NCBI GenBank assembly: GCA_049841135.1 | Contig: JASGHK010000005.1 | Span: 1,860,001-1,924,000 of the forward strand | Origin: JACRCT01 sp049841135 | Lineage (GTDB): Bacteria; Myxococcota; Myxococcia; Myxococcales; UBA5297 | Direction: 5' to 3' | Length of the DNA stretch: 64,000 nucleotides | Shown: one piece after another, positions 43,390-51,617 of the stretch | How the letters are laid out: each line of letters opens with the position of its first letter | Position numbering within the stretch: the stretch's first letter is position 1 | Position numbers and translations under genes: made by a program | Notes under the pieces: model-generated | What the model was told of the DNA's origin: nothing | The model's input: only the letters and a program-made list of their open reading frames with translations | The model's database searches: none

Positions 43390-44400
43390 TCACCCGGCGC
43401 TGTCGTAGGCCGAGAACGCCGAGAGCTTGAGCTTGTCGCCCTCCCAGGTCAGCCACTGCCAGGCGTTGAAGGTTCCGTTGGTAAGCAGGCAGGCCGGCCG
43501 GTCGGTCAGGCACTCGAAGCACATCCCGTCGACTCCGGGTGCGCACAGCTGGACGGGGCAGGCCTCCTTCTTCTTGGCCTTCATCGTGCTCGCGAACACC
43601 TGGACGTTCTTCGCGGCCTCCTCGTCATCCTTCTTGCTCGGGACGGCGAAGGGGACGACCGAGGCGCGGTAGGGCGGGACCTCCATGGGGAAGTTGCGCA
43701 CGAGCACGGCCTTCTTCGCCATCAGCGCCGCGAGCCCGGCCTTGGCGCTCACCGCAGCCGCGATCTCCTGGCACGCCTTGGCGGAGTCGGCGCCCTTGGT
43801 CGGCACGGCCTTGGCGGCGGCAAGCGCGGCATCGAGCGAAACCGCCGAGGCCATCGCCGGCATCGACGCGTAGTCCTGCAGGATCACCGGGAGCTTGCAC
43901 TCGGCCCGACCCGGGTCCGCTTCGCAGAGGGAGGGCCTGAAGGAGCCCTCGGCCAGGCGCTCCTCGACCTCGGAGCGCTTCTTGGCGAGATCGCGTGCGA
44001 GGAAGAGGGCGTAGCGCGCATTGCGCGAGGCGTCGGCACCGGCGGGCAGCTCGACGATGAGGTCGATCTTGCCGTCTCCGTTGGCGTCCTCCAGCTTGGT
44101 CTGTCCGCGCGTGTCTCCATAGCTGGGCGTCACCGGTCTCAACGCATCGGAGAGGTCCCAGGCGTACTCCAGCACCGCGAGCTCGAGCTTCTCGCCGCTG
44201 CGCTGGACCACGACGAGCGCGTTGCGGTTCTTGGCGCCGGGGCTCTTGGCGACCACCACGATCCCGTCGCCCTTGTTCTGGGCGGCGACCACCTGGGCCT
44301 TGTCGAAGGTCTTGAGCAGGAACGTTGCGGCGTCCTGCGCCTGGACGGGTGCCGGCCCGGGAGCGGCTGCCAGGGCGAGGGCAAGGAGAGCGGGAGTCAT
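43390..44400 (-). CDS. secreted hypothetical protein with an EF-hand-like loop
   Basis: A 336-aa protein with a Sec signal peptide (MTPALLALALAAAPGPAPVQA). I set the start at ATG 44400 because the signal begins there rather than at 44433. The first half has the layout of FG-GAP/VCBS-like periplasmic proteins, with one clear calcium-type loop DANGDGKIDLIVEL. The second half is helical with Cys-pairs (CPVQLCAPG, CFECLTDRPAC) that probably form disulfides. No enzyme motif is visible. It is transcribed away from the STAS gene and toward it; the two converge with a 120-base gap. Confidence 0.72.
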   Translation of the reverse strand: MTPALLALALAAAPGPAPVQAQDAATFLLKTFDKAQVVAAQNKGDGIVVVAKSPGAKNRNALVVVQRSGEKLELAVLEYAWDLSDALRPVTPSYGDTRGQTKLEDANGDGKIDLIVELPAGADASRNARYALFLARDLAKKRSEVEERLAEGSFRPSLCEADPGRAECKLPVILQDYASMPAMASAVSLDAALAAAKAVPTKGADSAKACQEIAAAVSAKAGLAALMAKKAVLVRNFPMEVPPYRASVVPFAVPSKKDDEEAAKNVQVFASTMKAKKKEACPVQLCAPGVDGMCFECLTDRPACLLTNGTFNAWQWLTWEGDKLKLSAFSAYDSAG

Positions 44401-44546
44401 GGGTTCCTCGGGGGCGTCGAGAGCCGGCGACACTATCTCGCCGGGTTTGACCCGCCAACCCGGTGGCGAGTGAAGCCACCCCGCCGGTCCCCGCGCTCAG
44501 GGACAGCTCGCCTGGCAGCGCCGAAGCAGCACGCTGTTCCTGGCAT

Positions 44547-45714
44547 CTACCAGAATTTCCACCAGGGCCGGTCGGCGCCCAGCAGCCGGAAGGAGCGCAC
44601 GGCCAGCTCGAGGTCCGCCGCGAGCTCGTCCACGGGGACCGCCGGGGACGAGACCAGGCCCAGTTGCCAAAGCCGAGCTCGATCGTCAGCGAAGAAGCGC
44701 AGGACGTTGCGCAGCGCGCCGCGGTGCCCTCGGCCCTCGACGACGACCAGCACGTGCGGCCGGCCCTCGAGCTCGCCCAGCGCCTTGCTCTCCAGCCGAA
44801 GCCCTTCGACTCCGGATCCTTCGTGGAGCTGCCGAGTCATCTGCAGAGCCACCTGCTCGAGGGACGCTGCGTCCATGGGCGCCCGGACGTCGTCGACCCG
44901 AGCCGCGACCAGCGATTCGACCCCGTCGGTGCCGCAGAAGGAGACGCGCTCCATACGCCAGGCGTCGGGCGGGCCGTCCAGCGGCGCGGGCGTGAAGACG
45001 AACCGCGGCGGCGGGACGAGCGCACAGCCGGGGACGATCAGCTCGACCTCCGCCGGGAGGTTGGGCTTGGGCGGCGCCTCGACGCGCAGCGACCAGCCGG
45101 ACTCCACCGCGCGCAACCCGGCGCGGACGCGGCTGAGGCAGTGCTGCGCGAACCTTTCGTCGTACTTGGGGTCGTCGAAGGCGGATTGCGGGCGCGGCCA
45201 GACCTTCGGCCCTTCCCGGTCGAGCAGGATGGTGAGCACCGACTCGCGGTAGCCCGTCATCTGGTCTGCGGCGAGGACCCGGACCTCGAAGAGCCCATCA
45301 CGCACCGGCACCAACAGGTGGCCCATCACCACCTCGAGGCCGTGCTCGTAGGCCATGCGGTGGAGGGTCCGGAGCACGGGCGAACCATTGATCGCCGAGC
45401 GGGCGGACTCTACGAGCGCGGACCAGGACGGATTCGGAAGTGCGCGGCTTGTCGTCGGGCTTGCGCGCCCGCGAGAGGTAGGTCTCGTCGAAGAGGGCGC
45501 GCGCGTGCCAGCCAAGCGCGCGATCGAGCGGGGCGGCGTGCGTCTCGGACAGGTCGAAGTGTAGGCCCGGGAACCAGAACAGCATGTAGCGGAGGCCCGC
45601 CTCGGGGTCGTCGAGCGTCACGACGCCGTGCTCGTCGCTTACCCGCTTGAGGTGCGCAGGCGGAGAGAGGGCGAAGCCGAGGCCGCCCGCAAGTTTGGGG
45701 AAGAGCTCGTCCAT
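44547..45714 (-). CDS. hypothetical protein, donor of the 39.3 kb fragment, frameshifted
   Basis: About 389 aa. It begins MDELFPKLAGGLGFALSPPA with beta-rich segments (LRYMLFWFPGLHFDLS) and continues in a second frame from about 45414 (LVESARSAINGSPVLRTLHR, VEVVMGHLLVPV, VFTPAPLDGPPDAW, PHVLVVVEGRGHRGALRNVL). It ends WWKFW. Inserting two bases at 45414, which would restore GAGCTC, unites the frames. The style resembles type VI-secretion-associated or DcrB-like proteins of delta-proteobacteria, but I cannot name a family. It has no signal peptide. Part of it is duplicated at 39.3 kb. Confidence 0.6.
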
Positions 45715-45738
45715 GGTGGCGGGGAGTCTACTCGGCGC

Positions 45739-46710
45739 TCAGAAGTCGGCGATCCGCTCGACGAAGTCCGGCCGGTCGACGAACGGGTTGCGCTTGGTCT
45801 GGATGGCCTCGACCCGCCCGTTGCGCGCGCGCTCCTCGGCGTCCGGCGGGTCGGTCCAGTTCCAGCAGCGCAGGACGGCCTCCTCGGCGGCGTCGATGGG
45901 CAGCGCGTAGCGGACCGAGAAGTAGAAGTGGGCGCGGGCGACGTCGCCGCGGCGCTCGGGGCGGACCTCGACGATGCGGTCGGTGGTGGAGCCGGGGGCG
46001 TAGTCGATGTTGCTGCCGCCCTTGGAATAGAGGCAGGTCCCGAGGGCGTCGCAGTCGGTGTCGGCGAAGGGCCAGCTGCTGCGGCGCAGGTTGAAGTCGC
46101 CCTCGGTCGGGAAGAGGTGGTGCAGGTCGGCTTCGCCGGTGGGCTGGGACTCGCCCATCTCGCTCTGCGGCCAGGTGTGCTCGATGTTCATGCCGTTGGA
46201 GAAGGCGGTGGCCGCCTCGACCGTGGTGCCGGTGTAGAGGCACTCGAGCTGGCCGCCGTGGTTGTCGACGGTGTCGCGGATGGCGCGGCGGGCGTCGTTG
46301 TAGGTGAGCGAGACGTGGTCCTTCACCAGGGCGAGGAGCGCGTCGCGCAAGGCCTGGTCGCGCAGGGCCTCGAGGTCGGCGTAGGCGTGCGCGGGATCGA
46401 CCGCGGGATAGCCGCCTGGACCGCACGGGTGGGCGCCCGCGTCTGGCTCCCCGGCGCCTGCGTCGAGCGCGCCGGCGTCGAGAGGGGAGGCGGCGTTGGC
46501 GTCGGCACTGGCGGCGGCGTCCGGCGGCTCTGCAGGCGAGGCGTCCGCGAGCGTCGTGGCGTCGGGTGTCTGCGCCTGCGCGTCGGGGGGTTCAGTGCCC
46601 GCGTCCGGGAAGAGCGCGGAAGCGTCCTGGGGCTGCGACGCCGGCTGAGACGTGCAGGCAGCCGCAAAGAGGAGGAGCGTCAGGAGGAGATGCCGTCGCG
46701 CGAGCGCCAT
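45739..46710 (-). CDS. endonuclease I (EndA/NucM-like) lipoprotein
   Basis: A 323-aa lipoprotein (LLLFAAAC) with an Asp/Ala/Pro-rich spacer to about residue 95. The endonuclease I domain follows: YTGTTVEAATAFSNGMNIEH and HTWPQSE hold the catalytic His, then ADLHHLFPTEGDFNLRRS. YFSVRYALP and the closing WNWTDPPDAEERARN, IQTKRNPFVDRP are standard for the family. It is a periplasmic or surface nuclease that cleaves DNA (and often RNA), probably for nutrient use. The spacer suggests outer-membrane anchoring. Confidence 0.92.
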   Translation of the reverse strand: MALARRHLLLTLLLFAAACTSQPASQPQDASALFPDAGTEPPDAQAQTPDATTLADASPAEPPDAAASADANAASPLDAGALDAGAGEPDAGAHPCGPGGYPAVDPAHAYADLEALRDQALRDALLALVKDHVSLTYNDARRAIRDTVDNHGGQLECLYTGTTVEAATAFSNGMNIEHTWPQSEMGESQPTGEADLHHLFPTEGDFNLRRSSWPFADTDCDALGTCLYSKGGSNIDYAPGSTTDRIVEVRPERRGDVARAHFYFSVRYALPIDAAEEAVLRCWNWTDPPDAEERARNGRVEAIQTKRNPFVDRPDFVERIADF

Positions 46711-46912
46711 GACGGAAGCCTAGTCGCGCGCGGGTCGGACGTGTAGTACCGGGCCTCCGCGCCCGGCGCACCTTCGTGATCCCTGTATCGGAAGCGCGCT
46801 CTGGATCTGACGACGGGCGGACGGAGTCTGGCAGACCGTCTTTCTCGGCTGTCGACGGGATTGGGTCCCCGAGGGGCGCGGCGCCACGCCCTCCCATGGT
46901 TTCCCAACGCCG

Positions 46913-47152
46913 CTACCGGGCGCCGCTGAGCTTCGGGTGGCTCTTCCACGCGGGCATCGTCGCCATGTAGGCGCGGGTCTGGGCCTCGACCTCGGCGCGC
47001 GACAGGTTGGGGCTGCGGCGGGCCTGGAACTGGACCATCCGCTCGAACCGCTCCTCGAACGCCTGCAGCTTGCCGTGGTCGTCGGTGCAGTGCTGGCAGT
47101 AGGGACCCGTCTCGATCGGCATGCCGCAGCTCTCGCACTTCACGTTGCTCAT
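46913..47152 (-). CDS. zinc-ribbon protein (Zn_ribbon_2 type)
   Basis: A 79-aa protein whose N-terminus holds four cysteines, C6, C9, C19 and C22 (KCESCGMPIETGPYCQHC), which form a zinc ribbon. A helical tail with FEERFERMVQFQ and YMATMPAWKSHP follows. ATG 47152 overlaps the stop of the MarR gene (ATGA), so it is co-translated with that regulator. Proteins of this family often accompany MarR or TetR regulators of small operons. The role is unknown. Confidence 0.8.
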   Translation of the reverse strand: MSNVKCESCGMPIETGPYCQHCTDDHGKLQAFEERFERMVQFQARRSPNLSRAEVEAQTRAYMATMPAWKSHPKLSGAR

Positions 47153-47667
47153 CGCTGACTCCTCCTTCGCGTTGGTTGGACTGCTGGGGTTGAGCCTTTG
47201 ACCTGCGCCTTCGTCGGCCGCTCCGCTTCCCCTCCCACGAAGGCTCGCTGCGAGGCCTTGGCGAGCGCCCGCATTCCTTCGAACAGCGCCTTCCGCTGCG
47301 CCTCGGACAGCCGCGCGAGGGCCTCCGCCAGCCGCTCGCGGTCGAGCACCTCGAACTGCTGCGCGATCGCGGCCTGGCCCTCCGGCGTCAACCAGACGAG
47401 GGTCCGCCGCCGATCGCGCTCGTCCCGAAGCCGCTCGACGAACCCGCGCGCGCACAGTCCATCCACGATCTCGGAGACCACCGACTGGGCCTTCCCGAAA
47501 TGGCGAGCCGCCTCGGTCACGGTGAGCGGTCCGGAGTGGGCGAGGTGGTGCAGCACGGCCTGCCCCTGCGGCGTCATCCGCGGCGCCCGGCCGGGCCGGG
47601 CGTGCAGGTGCCGGTAGATCTCCGGGTAGAGCCAACCGAACTCCTGGACGAGGTCGTCGCGCTTCAT
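47149..47667 (-). CDS. MarR family transcriptional regulator
   Basis: A 172-aa winged-helix protein: LTVTEAARHFGKAQSVVSEI is the recognition helix region, and the wing reads ERLRDERDRRRTLVWLTPEG, the hallmark DxRxxR/LT of MarR. ATG 47667 fits the family start (MKRDDLVQEFGWLYPEIYRH). It is expected to bind a palindromic operator and respond to small aromatic or oxidative signals. It overlaps the zinc-ribbon gene and probably regulates itself. The gene at 47819 is divergent and could be a target. Confidence 0.88.
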   Translation of the reverse strand: MKRDDLVQEFGWLYPEIYRHLHARPGRAPRMTPQGQAVLHHLAHSGPLTVTEAARHFGKAQSVVSEIVDGLCARGFVERLRDERDRRRTLVWLTPEGQAAIAQQFEVLDRERLAEALARLSEAQRKALFEGMRALAKASQRAFVGGEAERPTKAQVKGSTPAVQPTRRRSQR

Positions 47668-47818
47668 GCGCCACGAATGCGCCCGGGCCGATGCATCGTC
47701 AATCCCGATGGATTCTTCCGTCCTTCGAACCACCCCGGGGTTCCCTTCGCCGCGAAGGCTTTCGCTCGGGCAGGAAACGCGCTACCAGGACCACCTCGAA
47801 CTCGATGGCTCGGTGACC

Positions 47819-48442
47819 ATGGACATCCTCGAACGCTTGGCCCAGAGGAAGGGCAACTCCCAGGAAGCGACGGAGCACGCCGCGCGCGAGTGCGTCGCGG
47901 ACCCGAGCTTGATCGACGAGGTCGTCAGGGGCCTCTTGGCCGACGACGCCAGGCTCGCCGGCGACTGCGCCGAGGTGATGACCAAGCTGGGCCAGCAGAG
48001 GCCCGAGGTGCTCGTGCCTCACGTCGGCGCGCTGCTGGCCGGGCTGGATCACCAGAACGGGCGCGTCCGCTGGGAGTCCGCACACGCGCTCGCGCTCGCC
48101 GCGCCGCACGCACCGAAGGCCATCGAGAAGGTGCTCCCCAAGCTCGAGGCCATCGTCCGCGATGACGGCAGCGTCATCGTGCGCGACTACTGCCTCGACG
48201 CGCTCGCGGGCTACGGGGCGACCAGCGGCAAGGCGGCGGCGCGCGTGTTCCCAGCGCTGTCGGCTGCCCTCGACGCTTTCGGGGGCAAGCACACGGCGCG
48301 CGTTCTCGAGAGGCTCAGCGCGATTGCCCTGGCCGCGCCCAAGCTCAGCGAGGACATCCAGGAGCACGCTCTGCGGTTCTCGGACTCCCCGAAGCCGGGC
48401 ATCCGCAAGGCGGCGCGGGCGCTGATGAAGGCGTTGGGATAG
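47819..48442 (+). CDS. HEAT-repeat protein
   Basis: A 207-aa soluble protein composed of HEAT-type helix pairs: GLLADDARLAGDCAEVMTKL, QNGRVRWESAHALALAAPHA, DDGSVIVRDYCLDALAGYGA, KPGIRKAARALMKALG. It probably serves as a protein-binding scaffold. ATG 47819 was chosen where the helical pattern begins; the longer frame from 47666 covers the MarR promoter. It is divergent from the MarR gene with 151 bases between. Confidence 0.78.
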   Translation: MDILERLAQRKGNSQEATEHAARECVADPSLIDEVVRGLLADDARLAGDCAEVMTKLGQQRPEVLVPHVGALLAGLDHQNGRVRWESAHALALAAPHAPKAIEKVLPKLEAIVRDDGSVIVRDYCLDALAGYGATSGKAAARVFPALSAALDAFGGKHTARVLERLSAIALAAPKLSEDIQEHALRFSDSPKPGIRKAARALMKALG

Positions 48443-48485
48443 GCCAGCCCCCTGGAGGAGCTCGGGGTGTCGCCGTTAGCAGGCC

Positions 48486-49474
48486 TTAGTCCTTGGACGT
48501 GACCTGCTCGATCCGGTCGCTGCTGGAGTGGATGGCCGGACCTGCCGGCGGCCCCGGGCGCCCAGGGGGAGCAGCGGCGCCATCGTGGTTCAAGGAGTTC
48601 ACGAGCAGCCGCATCAGGTGGTAGCGCGGGTCCTCGGCGACGTCCCGGCTCTCACCTCGCGGCCGGGCAAGCTTGTCGGGGCTTGGGATCACGGCTCTGC
48701 CCAGGTGGAGCCCCTGGTCCTTCCTCTCGACCTCCTTCTTCTGGGCGGCCGCCTCGACCGGCTTGGATTGGGCCGCGGGAGAGGGCGCCGCAGCTGTCGC
48801 AGGCTGCGCCGAGGAGGCGGGCTCTTTCGCGGCGGCTGCGTGCACGTTTTCCTTCACCGAGACTCTCGGGGCGATCTCCCAGATCGCCACCGGTCTTCGA
48901 GCGGTCGGCGTGGACGTTCAAGCTCAGCCGCGCGCCCTCGCCGACCAAGACCGTGCCGCCACCGCCTGCGACGATTCTCCTGGGCGTGGACGTTGAGCTT
49001 GAGCCGCGCGCCCTCCTCGAGGACCAGCGTGCCGTTGCCCGCCGCCGCCTGGACGGTCTTGGCGTGGATGTTCGCCTTCAGCGAAGCGCCGGCCTCCAGC
49101 ACGGTCTGCCCGCTGGACTTGGCCTCGCCCACGACCTCGCCGACGTGCATGTTGATCTTGATGCGCGCGCTGGAGGCGGCGACCACTTCTTCGGGCGCGA
49201 GCGAGTCCGAGTTGGCGGGCCGTTCCCGCGCGGCCGCAGCCAAGGCGGTGCGCGCGGCGGCAGCGTAGGTCATCTCCACGGCGGCGGGTTCGGGCTCGGC
49301 AGGACGCCGATGGCCCTCGCTCAGCGAGATGGTGACCGCGGGGCGGTCCTCCGGGGCCGGGGTCGGGGCAGGGGGCGTGGCGTGATGCTTGGCCCGCTGG
49401 AGCGCGGCGTTCTCGAGCCCCTGCGGCTTGTCGGCGTTGATGGCGGACTGGAGGAGCTTCTGCTCGACGCTCAT
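48486..49474 (-). CDS. unknown protein with five roughly 25-residue beta-type repeats, frameshifted
   Basis: ATG 49474 follows GGGAGG. After about 110 residues of Ala/Pro-rich sequence come five related units, each ending in N-x-H-A or similar: ARIKINMHVGEVV, AGASLKANIHAKTVQAAAGN, EGARLKLNVHAQ, EGARLSLNVHADR and APRVSVKENVHAAAA. They are linked by GTLVLE, GTVLVG and VAIWEI. The units fall in three frames: single-base breaks lie near 48970 and 48890. A Pro/Ala/Lys-rich tail follows, ending RIEQVTSKD. The regular hydrophobic spacing suggests a stacked beta structure, somewhat like bactofilins, but I recognise no family. Corrected length is about 329 aa. Confidence 0.65.
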
Positions 49475-49680
49475 GGCGCCTCCCGGGCAAGTCCGACTGG
49501 GGCAAAAGCGCGCCAGTGCTGAGTTCGACCCCAGCCACGCTGGAGCAGGACCATGGACGAGACCCAACCGTTGCATCGGGCGATCCAGGGAGAGCCCGGC
49601 TTCCACCCGCACCCACGCCGACGCCACCGCGATTGGTCGGCGCGCTTGTCACCCGGCGGACCGAGTGGCTAGACCAGGGC

Positions 49681-50643
49681 ATGGAATTCCGTCTCCTCAA
49701 GACCTTCGACGTCGTCTCCACGATGATGAACTTTCGCCTCGCCGCGCAGGTGCTGCACTGCACCCAGTCGACGGTGTCGGCCCAGATCAAGCTGCTGGAG
49801 GATGACCTCGGCACCCCGGTCTTCGAGCGGCTCGGTCGCCGCATCGCCTTGACCGCGGCCGGCGAGGAGCTGCGGCGCCACACGCGCCGGCTGCTCAGCT
49901 ATGAGCGGGAGATCCGGTCAGGCATTCGAGCGCGCGGGGAGACGGTGGGCCTCATCAGCCTGCGTGCCCCGCAGAGCGTGGCGGACGTGCACCTGCCCGC
50001 GATCCTGCAGCGCTTCAGCTCGGCCTGCCCGCGCGTCGGTCTGGACGTCTCGAACTGCGGATTCTTCCAGCTGCCAGAGGAGCTTCGCAGCGGCGCGCTC
50101 GATGCGGGCTTCCTCCTGACCATGGTCATCGACTCCGCCGACCTGCACACCAGGGCGGTGTTGAGCGAGCCGATGGCCTACGTCACCCACCCCTCGTCCA
50201 ACCTGGCGGGGCGCTCGAAGCTGACGGTGGAGGACCTCGCGGGGCAGACGCTGCTCGTGGCCAAGCACGACTGCGCCTACCGGATGAAGCTCGAGCAGGC
50301 GCTCAGGGAGTCGCGGGTCGAGCCCAAGGCGGTCGTCGAGCTGAACAGCCTTCGCGCGCTCATCCGCTGCCTGCAGGTCGGACTCGGGGTCGCCCTGCTG
50401 CCGCGCAGAGCCGTCGAGGACGAGCTCGCGCTCGGACGGCTCGTACAGCTCGATTGGCACGAGCCGCTTGCCACCGACCTCTTCTTCCTGCGCCATCGCG
50501 ACAAGCCGCTCACCGGAGCCTTTGGAGCGTTCGTCGCCATCGTCGAGGAGCACTTCGCCGAGCTACGCGCTCGCCAGCAGGCCCAGGCCCCCCGCGGACG
50601 CAAGAGGACCTGCGGGGTGCGCAGCAGGCGAGCGGCCGGCTGA
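49681..50643 (+). CDS. LysR family transcriptional regulator
   Basis: A 320-aa protein with the LysR N-terminal helix-turn-helix (LLKTFDVVSTMMNFRLAAQV, LHCTQSTVSAQIKLLEDDLG, PVFERLGRRIALTAAGEEL). A type 2 periplasmic-binding-protein-like effector domain follows (about 92-295, VGLISLRAPQSVADVHLPAI, LLVAKHDCAYRM, LQVGLGVALLPRRAVED). ATG 49681 is the family start. It stands alone, convergent with the DUF1847 gene, so its target operon is probably itself or outside the window. Confidence 0.92.
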   Translation: MEFRLLKTFDVVSTMMNFRLAAQVLHCTQSTVSAQIKLLEDDLGTPVFERLGRRIALTAAGEELRRHTRRLLSYEREIRSGIRARGETVGLISLRAPQSVADVHLPAILQRFSSACPRVGLDVSNCGFFQLPEELRSGALDAGFLLTMVIDSADLHTRAVLSEPMAYVTHPSSNLAGRSKLTVEDLAGQTLLVAKHDCAYRMKLEQALRESRVEPKAVVELNSLRALIRCLQVGLGVALLPRRAVEDELALGRLVQLDWHEPLATDLFFLRHRDKPLTGAFGAFVAIVEEHFAELRARQQAQAPRGRKRTCGVRSRRAAG

Positions 50644-50698
50644 GCTGCCAGGGGGTGCCGCCGTGCGAGGCAGCACCGCCCCGGATCCGATTGCTCGG

Positions 50699-51340
50699 CT
50701 ATGGGCCGAAGAACCGGTCTTTGTAGAAGCCCTGGCTCTGGTAAAGGGCCGCCGCCGGATTGTTTCCCAACGAGATGTCCCGGACGACGAGCGGAGTCGT
50801 CTCTGCCCGGCTGTGCCGCAGGAAGAGGATGTCGTGGCCGACGCAGAGCCCCATGACGATGTTCAGCGCGGTCTTCTCCTGGTTGAGCACCTCGGCCTGC
50901 AGGATGGGGTTGCAGAAGATGTCGCCGGGCAGCCCCAGAGCCTGGGGGTTCACCTCGCCGCACAGGCACGCCACCGAGGCGACCTCGAAGCCGTGGTGCT
51001 CGAGGATGTCGGCCAGGAGCTTGGACTCGTGCAGCAACGACCCGCACGTGGCGATCCCCAGCTTCTTCATGCCCCGAATCCGTGCGTACTCCATGACCTC
51101 GTGGACCCGGGTCCAGGTGAACGTCTCCTTCGGCTTGCTCGGGTCGCGCACCCTGCCCATCAAGCGCAGCCAGCCTTCGATCACGGCCTGATTCTCGGGC
51201 TGCCTGTACTTGTCCAGCACGTCCTTGGTCAGTGAGGCGTACTTCTCCGTGGGGCAGAACGAAGGCGCAGGCCCCTCCTTCGTCTTGGAGGCGCAGCGAA
51301 GGACGCTGCACCTGACGCACTGCGGAGCGTTCTCGGTCAT
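50699..51340 (-). CDS. DUF1847 domain, putative metal-binding protein
   Basis: A 213-aa protein rich in cysteine motifs: CVRCSVLRCAS near the start, SFCPTEKY, GIATCGSLLHES, VACLCGEVNP and FCNPILQAEVLN. It ends LYQSQGFYKDRFF. This is the DUF1847 pattern, thought to bind a metal or iron-sulfur cluster in anaerobes and delta-proteobacteria. ATG 51340 follows GAGAGG at good spacing; ATG 51367 is the alternative. It is cytoplasmic. It faces the LysR gene, with 55 bases between the stops. Confidence 0.85.
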   Translation of the reverse strand: MTENAPQCVRCSVLRCASKTKEGPAPSFCPTEKYASLTKDVLDKYRQPENQAVIEGWLRLMGRVRDPSKPKETFTWTRVHEVMEYARIRGMKKLGIATCGSLLHESKLLADILEHHGFEVASVACLCGEVNPQALGLPGDIFCNPILQAEVLNQEKTALNIVMGLCVGHDILFLRHSRAETTPLVVRDISLGNNPAAALYQSQGFYKDRFFGP

Positions 51341-51617
51341 CCGGGGTTCCTCTCTTTCGGGGTCCATCGTCGAGAGCTGCAGCCGGAGTCTCGGTTCGCT
51401 CGGAGAAGGGGGTCCAACGACATCTTTCGATTGTGGCAATCGGGAGAACCGCGAGGGCGGATCGCTTTCCGCCGACGCGATGCTCGGTGGGCCGATGTCG
51501 CGGGGATCCTCGAAGCTGCAGCCGAGCGGTGACGTGAGGTTGAAGGGCGGTACTATCCCGCTCCACTCGAAGTGCGCCTCGGTTCGAGCCGCCCGCGCCC
51601 AGCCTGGAGCAGACACC

